From Lymantria dispar (Eukaryota > Arthropoda > Insecta > Lepidoptera > Erebidae), in contig CM063454.1 of NCBI GenBank assembly GCA_032191425.1, positions 11,627,001 through 11,691,000 of the forward strand: a DNA stretch of 64,000 bases, in the 5' to 3' direction. The position numbers and the translations under genes were made by a program. Below the pieces are notes generated by a model. That model saw only the letters and a program-made list of their open reading frames with translations, was not told the origin of the DNA and searched no databases. Below are positions 33,501 through 45,500 of this stretch, in pieces (the stretch's first letter is position 1; every line of letters starts with the position of its first letter).

Positions 33501-36500
33501 GATCGGGCCCCGTGCCGACGAGGTGCCGCTCGATGCGGGCAGCTACCTCCCTCTCCAGTAGCTTGCCCGTGTCATCGAGCAGCACGATAGGCCTGTAGGC
33601 CGAAGGCGACTCCGGAGACCGTCCCGGCTTCGGCAGGAGCACCAGCCTTCCCTCCTTCCAGCACCCAGGGAACCGTCCGGACGCTAAACACGCGTCGAAC
33701 AGCCCCCTGAGGCGGGGTCCCAGGTGTTCGAGGACCAGGGCCAGCACACGGTTAGGAACACCGTCGGGCCCGGGGGCGGTAGACTTTGCGCGCATGCGCG
33801 TCACCGCCACCCCCATCTCGGGTTCCGTGATGGGCGGAACACTGTCGTCGTCGGCTTCCCGGTCAGTGTCTGACGGAGCCATGACCGGGGGCGTGTGTTC
33901 CGCCCGCCGCGGGAACAGGTCCTCGATGACCCGGGTGAGAAGGCCGGGCTGGAGAGTCTCGGTGAGGGGAGGGCCCCGCGCGCGTAGCCTATTCAGCACC
34001 GCGCGATAGGGGCGTCCCCAGGGGTCACGGTCGAGACCGTCCAGCATCTCCTGCCGACTGACGTCCTTGGCGGAGCGGACGGCCAGCCTGAAGGCCGACC
34101 GCGCATTGCGGTAGCCCTCGTAAAGCACGGCCTCCCGCTCCGCATCGCGATGGCGCCGCCGGCTGCGGGTGTAAGCCCTCCGGGCGCGGATACACGCGGC
34201 CCGGAGATCCGCCAGCTCCCGGGACCACCAGTGGACCCCCCTCCTCGGGGGCAGACGCCGTACCCAGGGCATGGCCGCATCGCAAATCTGCGTCAACGCA
34301 CTGCGGATGCGGCCAGCCTCGGCGTCCAACCCGTCCGACTGGTGGGCAGAGGACAGCCACGAGTATACGATGGCTGTCTCCGCCAGCTGGTCCCGGTCTA
34401 AGCGACCCACAGCCCATCGCGGGAACGCAGGACGCCCATCCGCCCCGTGACCCCTGCTGGGCGTCGGGATTGCAGGGGAGACCTCCATCCGGATATACCG
34501 GTGGTCCGAATATCCTGGTATTAGATAAAGGAACCGATTAAAAAAAACCATTTACTTTTCTTATTATTGATATATTTTTCTTAATTTTAAGAAAAAGAAG
34601 AGAATAAAAGTTACTCACTACTACTACTACAGTAGAATGTAACTTTTCAGTATTGGCCTACTTAACTGCGTTCGTCAGAGGAATTAATATATATACCTAG
34701 GCTTTTATGTAAAATTTACCTTACCTTGCAGTTACGTTATTGTATTTTAGTATGAAGTTACATGCTGACCTTCACGTTTCTATGTTCAAGGTAGCGCTAG
34801 ATTACATGAATTATACATAATACACAAAATAATTACAAGATAAATTGTTATTACAACAACTGCAAACATGTTTATTTGACTTTAAAAGGCAGGTTCAGAT
34901 AGAATTTGAGATAGTGATGCAGCTTGATTACCTCTACTGTAGTTAATTGACACTCAGAACAAACGCTTAATTAATCATACTATCGTATCTAGCTAAATAA
35001 TTTGCTTTATAATAGAGCTGTATTAACCTCAACCGTATTCAATTAATTGAGACATAAAAGCACTATATTGAAGTAGCAAGCAATAATTGATGAGAATCTA
35101 TATATCTCTAAGAAAATTATGCCAGATGTTTGTAAAAAATATTACTCTGTATAAAATCTGTGCCTACTTATAGAGGAATTCAAAGAAAATCGACCACCCG
35201 CAGTGCAAATAGAAATATACAAAACGAAATATTATAGCACAATAGTATCACGCCGCTCGTTCTTGGATGGAATTGTCGAAATATCAATGATGCGCGAATA
35301 CTCGGATAATACAATTTGGAGCGTAGGCCGGAGGCGGATTGAATTAAAGCGCCATCTGTCGTCCTCGACCGTATGAATACGAAATGCTTACAGTAACTCG
35401 CGAGAGATCTTTATCTCAGTTTTAAAATCGCTCAATCCCCCGGGACCCTCGATATTGATTTGTCCTCGGAGCACCTAATTTGTCGCTTAGATGTTTTATT
35501 CAAGACATGACTTTTAACAACATATGTTACGCTACATATACTCTCGTTCAGATGACTTTTGCTACAAGTTATTACCCAAAACAATCTTATTACTCGAAAA
35601 AAGTTTCAAAATATAATGTAATCAAAAATATTAACTGTCCTGACTTTCAAGTGATATTTTATTCATTGTCGTCATTTAAAGACGACATTTTTACTCTCTC
35701 AAGCGCAATGAATGACGAGGTTTTTCTAAGAATATGAAAGGTTGAACAAAACGACATTAATTTATATTTTTACCTCAGCAGTCAAGTTAAAAGCACGTGA
35801 AATATTCGTAGGCGAATAAGCACAGCGAAGCACTTGTATAACTCTCTATACACATACATATTACTAAGTATATATAGCTAAATGTATGTACACGAATATT
35901 GTATGTTCGAGAACACGCGCTCCGTAGGAGGCTATTAACGTTTAGGCGACGCTACATAAGAATGTAAACGTTAAAGACGACAGCGATGTCGAGCTCCCTC
36001 CTTCTAGAGGAAATTTCGATATAAAAATACAACGTGGACGGGCGTGAGAGGATCGAGGTACGACAGGGCGGGAGGAGGTGGCCCCTGAGGCATTGCAATC
36101 CCATCAAATGGATCCGTAACGAAGTTAGCCGCTCATCCTCCCCGCGCGCCTCTCGACATTGTCTCTGCCCTCAAATGAATTCTACAATTGGAAATAAGAA
36201 AATGTTTTGTTGGATCCCGTGCTTTTTCAGTTTAAAGGCGACCGTTTTCTTCGGATAACTCGGTACTCTGTCACGAGGTTACGTATATATTGTTATAGAT
36301 TGGTTTTCCTCTGAATAAAATGTTTTATTCGAAGGATCTTTACTGAGTTAACTGTATTTGGAACTTGTTTGATGTTAATTATAAGATACTTCATTATTTG
36401 ATAGGATATTGATGATGTTTTAACTACAAGCGATGATTAACTAAAATATATTTCTGACTATCGTAGATTACGTGTATGATTATTTTTCGAATACATATGT

Positions 36501-39500
36501 TCGTCTTTATTTTAAATTATAAAATAATATAAATATACCTACGATTGCGGTACGAATTGAGAATACAATATGTGCCGAGAGGTTATAGCGGTGAAACAAA
36601 CAATCACACAAGCGGTATGTCATTTGCATGTCGGTTTTCATTACTCCTACGGGAAAGAAAAGGTGCAATGGTGGTCAGCAGAAATGGGGACGTAATACGA
36701 TGGGGCTGCACGCAATTCTCCCGTCACCTTCAGACAGTTTGAACGGATTATATCCAAAAGAAGTAAAAAAAAATGTGGTGCACGAGGATATTTTACTTTA
36801 TTAGTTTCTAAACGACAATTGTCATTGTTTAGAAGATAAAAAAAGCAAATTAGCATTATTCGTTTCCATATATGAAACAAAATTGTTTCGAATAATATAT
36901 TAAACTATTAATAATTAATTATATATTAACTACTAGCAACCCGCCCTCGCTTCGCTTCGATTTCAGTTGTTTTACCTGTGTATTTCCTGTTCCCGTTGGA
37001 ATATCGGGATAAAATATAGCCTATGCTACTCCCTGATATTAGAGCTTTACATTGGTGAAAGAATTTTTGAAATTGGTTCGGTGGCTTAAGCGTGAAAGCG
37101 TAACAAACAAACAAACTTACTTTCGCATTTATAATATTAGCAAAGATACATTAAATATGTAATAATTATAATTTTTACTTCTAGTTTAGAATGGAACATA
37201 TGATATTTTATAATGGTTTATGATGTTTTATACGTATTACAGCTTTTAAATAAAACTATTATTACGGCTTTTATTGCATTGGTATTTTATTTTTGACTAG
37301 CAATCCGCCCTCGCTTCGCTTCGGTTATAGGTTATAGTCGTTTTACCCGCGTAGTTCCCGTTCCCGTGGGAATACCGAGATAAAATATAGCCTAGTTTAC
37401 GCCCTGATATTATAGCTTTCCCTTGGTGAAAGAATTTTTGAAAGCGGTCCAGCCGTTTTGAAGATTACCTGGAACAAACAGACAGACAGACAGACAAAAA
37501 ATTTTTAATTGCTATTTTTGTAATAGGTGTCGTGCAAATAACCATGTGAGCATGAAAAAAGCCTATTATTTTGACATTACAAACAGACACTCCAATTTTA
37601 TTTATTGGTATAGATTGCCCAAGTTTTCGAATACTTTTCAGCGTTCATGGTCACGGGCGGACAAAATCAAGTCGGATAAAGTATGATATTTTTATAGCTT
37701 CACTCGCATGTTATGCCAAACGACCGTTTAAGAACTATTTGTTTTTACTAGTCGTGGATGGATTCTTTTCGGCTGTATCCTATTTGTACTCCGGACAACG
37801 TTAATGATAAATTTATAATGATCGATTCAATAGTCTATATGTAAGACATAGACTCACATTCACATTAATAAATTAGAGTAGTTAGCATTATAATGTGGAC
37901 ACATAAAACCCATTTAGACAATATTATCTAGAATCAGAAACAAAGAAATCCCTAAGTAAACTTCACCTAGAAGACCTAATTATGTAACTTCTTTTGCACA
38001 AGTTAGGTGTCACTATTTTTGTCAAAATCCTTTCTTTATGCGAATCTTTTCTTTGTTGTAATTTGTTATAAATGAAATCAAATCAACCGTAGTATATGTG
38101 TTGGTCGAAAACATTTTCAATCCAGATAAATAAATAAAATATACATCTATATGAAATTAAACAATTTTTACGGATTTTATCACGTTTGAATTTGATTTCC
38201 CGACGTTTCGAACACTTTTCCACATTCTCCCTCAACTATGTACGTTAATAATAACTAATGGCTAATACTCAGGTAGCTTTCCGTGTGATGACGAAGTAAG
38301 AATACAATTCACCACTCCCTACCTTGCCCGTAGATGTCGTAAAAGACGACTTAAGGATATAATATTCATATAACATCTATGCAAGAGAAGAAAAACTGCA
38401 AATAAAACCCTTTACCAACCTGTCTGACCAGCATGGTATAGTAAGGTCAATTGCCCTCCTAGTGTGGAGGAGGCTCGAGCCCAATAGTGGGACGTATATG
38501 AGCTAAAATGAATACTCAGGTAAAAATCAAAATCGATTATACACGTATTTTATTTTCGTTGTGATTACTATGTATATGACCGCGCTCATGTCTTCCTTTT
38601 CCATGGGTATTAAGACGATTAAAAGTTGAAAGGAGATAACATCAGTGCAAGACAGGGAAAAATCGAATTAATACATTCATTCAGCACAGCTCATATACGT
38701 CCAACTGCTGGGCTCAAACCTCCTCCATATTGGGAGGGAAATTAACCTAATATACCACGCTGGTCAGACGGCTTTTTTTAATTAGTGGGCTATGGTTAGC
38801 GCACACGCAGTCCATATCTTCCGGGACGACGAAAGGACGGCGCGCGGACAATCCAACCGTACCCACGTCGCCTTCATCATTGGGCCGACCACCAGTGCCG
38901 AGTTCCTTGTCCTCAGTGGTCGGCCCGATAGAATACCCTTTCGGATACCCTCACCTAACGATGGTCGGCAGCGTCAGGTCGGCACCGATGAATGCGACGA
39001 GTTCACGGCTCTCCCGCCCACGCATCACACACCTCGAGAGTGCGCTGCGTCTGCGTGTCTTCGTCGCAATCGCAGTGGTGGCAGGACGGTATACTCTCCC
39101 TCCTGACGATCTTGTGCAGGTACTTGGCGAAGCTACCGTGCTCCGTCAGCACCTGCACCAGTCGGAAGGAAAGCACCCCGTGCGTCCGCTCCAACCACTC
39201 CATCAGCACCGGCTGGAAGGCCTTGACGGTCCTGACACCGTACCGAGGCCTCTCCAGCTGGCTGCCCAACGGGCAATGACGTCTCGGCGGGCGTCGACCC
39301 GCCAGACGGTATGGATGGAGACTATGCCGTCTCTGGCTCGCGTCGCCGTCACCCGTCGGTAAAGCTCGGCGAGCACCTCCGCCTCCAGGTCCCACGTTGG
39401 TGTTCCGACCAGACGTCTTGGTAAAGGGGTTTATTCCGATTTTTACTTCTCTTGCATTGTTGTTATATGCACAAGATATCCCTTAGTCGCCTTTTACAAC

Positions 39501-42500
39501 ACCCACGGGAAAGAGAGGGGGTAGTGAATTGTATTATAACAGGTAAGAGAGAGGATTTTGAACTCTATTCTTACTCCGTCACCACACACATATATCTATA
39601 CAGCATTAATAAATGTTATTATATTTATAAAAAGAAAATCTGTTATATAAATAAAATATCACTTTCAATCTAGAATAAGCCATATTATTTACATAATCGA
39701 TGCTGTGATATCTTCATCCCAATCGAATCCACATAACAAAAGGTACAATTCTCGAAGCCGTTAGGAAATTGCTTCGTTTTTCATTACAACGCGCCCTGGG
39801 CGGATGTCGGGTAGCTTTGCGAAAAAACTAATATCCCATTTATGTTTCCTCCCTATGTCTATACCTATGTAGATAGGGGAGCGTTTCCCAATCTGTGGGG
39901 ATTAACCGTATATATATAAGGTAAATATATGTAGGTATTACAGTTCGCCTTATTAGTACCTATATATTTATATAGGTACATATAGTAACGATTTTATGTG
40001 CAGAGTTTTTTTTTATTTTGTTTCTGTTGGTAGCAAGAGTTTGTATATCTGGGATCTACATTTGCGAGAGATGGTAAATGTGAAAGTGATATTGAAAGAA
40101 GAGTGTGTAAGGGAAATATGGTGAATGGTGCTTTGCGCACCTTTATGGGCAGCCAAAGCCTGTCTAAGAAGGCTCGCTTGGCTGTGCATAGGGGAGTGCT
40201 TGTACCAACTCTAATGTATGGAAGTGAGAGCTGGGTATGGCAGAAGAAGCACGAAAGTAGAATAAATGCTGTGGAAATGAGAGCGCTGAGGAGCATGATT
40301 GGTGTGAAATTGAGTGATAGAATTAAAAACAGAGTAATTAGGGAACGTTGTGAAATGAATGTAGATGTAGTGACAAGGATTGAGAAAGGTATGTTAAGTT
40401 GGTTCGGCCATGTAGAGAGAATGAATGAAAGGAGACTAACAAGGAGAATTTATAAGGCGAATGTGAACGGAAGTGTTGGAAGGGGAAGACTGAGGCGAAC
40501 GTTCCACAATCAAATCGGGGACGTTCTTAAGAAAGGCCAGGTTAGGAGTACCCTGAACCGAAGAACATGTATGAGGAGATTAATGAATGTGGACGAGGCG
40601 AAAGTGGTATATCAAGATCGTAGCAAGTGGAAGGAAGTGGTCTCTGCCTACCCCTATGGGAAAGAGGCGTGATTATATGTGTATGTATGGTAGCAAATGA
40701 GCAAATAGTCCACCTGATGGTAAGTGACTATTGATGCTCATGGTCCTTTGATATTCCGTTGCTTACCGTAAAAAAATTAAGGAAGTGTGAATGCGGTGAA
40801 AGGTTTAAAAAATTCTCCATTAATAAAATTCCGGCTCTCTCGCTCACCAAACGAAGTGCAGTAATAAATTGCTACTACTCAGACGTCGATTTTCTGCATA
40901 CTCTCGCAGACTACCCCGGACGGACTAGCCCGCAGCTGACAGACGACGCTCGACAAAGACAAAAAAAGTAATAGAAGCACCACTTTTTTGTGATAGATTA
41001 TGGTTTATGGTAGATTACGGCAACACCTCACGTACGGATGTGTGGCATGTCGCCACATAACTTACAGTCTTCTCTCCCCATCGCCACTGGTACCAATTCC
41101 TTGACATTCGTGGCCGGCTGGTAGATTACCTTTTCGGGCACCATCCCCTTGCTTGCCCCTTGGAGAAAAGTATTATGACTTACTTATAGTAAGTATCTTG
41201 ACTTTACTTATATTTTTATTTATGTATTCAATTACATACTATCTCTCTAGGTTTCATTTATATAAAATCTCGTTCTATGAGCATTTTAGGCAGTAGAAAA
41301 AAATATAATTAGAATATAAAAGCAAATTTAGCCGCTGCTATCAAGAATAAAAATAGCTCAGTTGGGAAATCGAGCAGACCTTTAATCCAAAGAGTTCGAT
41401 TATTGGATTACCCGCATTATTTTTTCCCTTTTATAATTTATTTAATTTTTTTATTTTTTTTTTTTTTACCAAAACAATACCAAACTAATTTCGGTCATCC
41501 AGATATTTCCCTAAAATTTATAGGAATAAGTATAATCCTTATCATTAATATGATGATTGCGCTCAGTCTCTACTAATTTAATTATTGTAAGAATTGTGTT
41601 ACTTTATAAAAAAAAATCATCTAAGAATAAATTAATAATATCTAGTAATATTAAATTATTATCAATCCGAGATACCTCTTGTTACAATTAACTATATCAT
41701 TCTAAGAGAGACTAAAGACTCATCATCATCATTGCTCACACACATCTCACTGGGCTGGAGCGTTCTCAAAAATAAGAGGTAAATTGATCTATAATACCAC
41801 GCTGATTAAACGGGTCGCAATAAGGTTTTATTTCAAGTTTTCCTTCTCTTTCCCAAAGTTTATATACATTTTCATTCACGGACAAGCATGGAGCTGCTTA
41901 GTTGTATCCTTACTCCGTCACGGAAATAACGGTCACGGACTAAAGAATATTAACATTTTATATAAAGGAAAACTCGAAATAAAATCCTGTACCATTCTAT
42001 CTAAACAGTGTTAGTACACTCCAATCAATCAATTTCCAATCATATTTCAATCAATTTCCCAATTATAGTGGACGTAATCTGCCCCGAATGACACATATGA
42101 GCTGAAAAAAAGGTAATACTTAGATAATACCAGTTTGACTTCAACGCTAAATGAAAATTTGCACATATAATATAAATATTACTAGTAACATATTATTTCG
42201 ATACTTTTTGTGAAAGTATTATTTCATTGCACTTCTGCCAATTTCTAAGACATAGTGGTACATACCGGTGCACTGCTTCGTCACAATTATATAGATAATG
42301 ATTTCTGATTACGGATATATCACGTATATTATCACGCATGTTTGATTGACCAACGTTTCAAATACTTTTTAGCGTTCATGGTTGTGGCGGGACAATCAGT
42401 TTAGTCCTTTCGTGACTCAAAAATCAAATATAATCGAGATATATATGATAGGTCTTTTTTTTAAACTAGTATCGTTAAATTCAGCATTTATATAATCAAC

Positions 42501-45500
42501 CTTCCTCCAATCATAAACAACAGCCTCGCAATTGAGCATAAATTATGACTTTTTTGGGTATCCTACCGCCAAAAAAAAATACATCTTTCAATTTAATTCT
42601 ACATTCACTTTTTCGTGGGCACTGCATCTGCACCTCGCCAAGCAACCCGGGATGACCGTAGTGCTACATGGACCCCACAGTCAGCCACGGATCTCTCTAA
42701 CTTTTGAGCGTATCATCAATGTCATCATGTCAGGTGTATTTAATACCTCACGAAACAACTTTTGTCTATCCATGAGCGATGGAGTTTGAGTTAACGTAAA
42801 ATACGCGCTAGACCACATTGTGGATAATGGACTGCCAACGTTCCATACAATGCCAGCCTTGTCTGTGAAGGACTGAATTCAATCTAGCATGTATTACGCT
42901 TCAAATCGGTCCCCATCAGCATCCGGGCCCATTTGAAGTACTTAGGCCTGGAACTCTACAGGCATTGTAGGTTTCGGGAGCATTTCCACAGTCTTTCTCT
43001 GCGACTGCGCCGCCCTTTCCTAGCTGATGATGCTGAATGTAGGCGGCCCCAGCGCTACGTGCCGACTGCTATACGCGGAGGTGGTCAGATCGATGACCCT
43101 GTGAGTCGCACTGGTGTGAGCGACATCCCTAACCGTCCGTCTAAGGTCTCTCTTGTGGCGTCCAGAGTCATGACGGTCAGGGCCATACGCGGCAACCGCA
43201 CCGTGGCGACGGAGGCTGCGTACCTCTTGGCCGGAACACTCGACACACTCGAGCTGTGTGTCACGTGGACAGAGCAACACCGTGATCTCGTCGCAAATAT
43301 CGGTGCTAGGGCAATGCTCCACAGCGTCAGAAACTGGGACGCGATCGTCGCCTTCTGCGAGGCTGTCGTCTCGCGACGCGAGTACACGCACCTGATGCCG
43401 CCCTAACTGATGCCGTGGCCGCAGAGAGACTGACCGCGTGAGGGCGACGCTCCGGGGCCATTGGAGGGGAGGTTAGCCAAAGCTAAGGTGCCAAAAAAAG
43501 CATACAAACATTTATACATATTTTGTTTCATTTTAGACACTAATATAAATCAAACAATCTTAACTCGCTATTTATAGTAGCCGACACTTGGCTAGTAAGC
43601 ATATGCTTTAATTTTAGAATAATATACTTAACAGTTAGAGCGAAGTTGTACTTATCGTTAACCAGCTTCTTTAGCTTAACGTCCAGCAAGTCTCCCATCA
43701 TAAAACTTAATAAAAACCCTTGCAGTTCATGGCGTTCCACTTGCAGCTGTAGCAAAAAATCTGTAGACATATTAAAAAATTATCTCATATCTTTAAACGA
43801 CCATTTCTTGTATATATATATTATATACATATATATATTATATACATATATATATTATATACATATATATATATATATATATATGTATATTGAGGATCTC
43901 GGAAACGGCACCAACGGTTTTGATGAAACTTGGCATACTAGAGGTTTCGAGGCCAAAAAATCGATTTAGCTAGGTTTTATTTATAGAAAATGTTGTTTTG
44001 TCGGTGTTTTTAGCAAAACAATACAATGACATTAAATTTTAAAAGAGTATGAATTCAAATTTCGTTGTCAACGTCATGAGTTACGATAGCTCAGTTGGGA
44101 AATTGTTCAGTTCTCTTTTTGTATTATTTTGGCATTCAAACAGCGTCGGATCGAATCTCGGTGTTATTATTATTCTCTTTTTGTAATTGTTGATATTTTT
44201 TTTATTATTTAATTTTTATTCTTTATTAATATACGTCTAAATAAATTCGACAAAAATACAAGAAAAAAATGCCGAGTGAAGCTCGTTCAACCAGATATTG
44301 ATAATTTAAGTAAGATTCCTTGTGGAGATGGAGTGAAAATACAATTCAGCACCCCCCTTATTTGCTGGTGGATATCGTAAAAGACGACTAAGGAATTACA
44401 ATATGCAGATGATATTATGCAAGAGAAGGAAACCTCGAAATCAAACGCTACGCCAACCTGCCTAAACAGCGTATTTAGTAGGTCAATTTGCCTCTCATTT
44501 TGGAGGAGGCTTAAGCCCAACTATTTGACATATATGAGCTGTGTTCATCATCATCATCATCATTTCAGCTCATATACGTCCCACTGTTGGGCTTGAACCT
44601 TCTCCACAATAGGAGGGAAATTGACCTTACTATACCATGCTGGTCAGACAGGTTGGTATAAGGTTTTATTTCGAGTTTTCCTTCTCTTGCATAGATGTTA
44701 TATGCGTATTATATCCCTTAGTCGTCTTTTCGTCGTCACGACGTCCACGGGCAGAATAGGGAGTGGTGATTTATATTCTTACTCCGTCACCACACGGAAA
44801 GAAGGACCCTATACTATAAATTATGTGTTGTCAACTAAGGACATTTTTCTGAGCTAAATTGATACATAATTACTCTTAATGTAATGTCGATATTTTTCTA
44901 TCGCTAAAGCATATTTGACATATGGTATTTGTACAGGTATTTCAAGATAAATTGTGATCCATGTTCAGATTTTACGTAATACATCATAATACCAGCAATC
45001 TATATAATAACAATAATTTTTAGCAATTATATTATTTTATACAAAGTGCGTGGTAGGACTATCGGCGAGTACCAGAAAGTGGCCTCTAGGTTGACGGCCA
45101 AGGCTTGGAGTAAGCATACCCGAAAGCCGAACCTCGAGTATCACAAGACGCAAGAATGTAGAGCTGCTGCTGGTTTTTAGTTAATAGATTAACTACTAAG
45201 TATGTAGAATTTATTTTCTACGTAAGTGATACATCCCTCTAAAATGGAAGATGCATGTTCCATAGCATGAACAAAAAGACAATTATGCACAAAATTTACG
45301 CTAAATCTTCCACTTTTTAATGTAATATTGTATAATAAAAGAAACACAATAAAAATATTATTTTTATTCCTTTTTAAAAGCTCCAAAGTTTTAATTAATT
45401 AAATATGCCAAAGGCTTAAATAATAGATAAGTACAGTTGAGAAACTCGTTTGAAATGTACAACATATAAGTATATATTTTAGATAGGGTGTGTTTATTGA

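Noticed and set aside
32612..34401. Several plus-strand frames of 70-170 codons
   Set aside because: Antisense or shifted-frame shadows of the R1-like ORF2; high GC keeps stop codons rare in all frames.
35480..35737. 85-codon plus-strand frame in the intron
   Set aside because: No domain, chance-like composition and no splice evidence.
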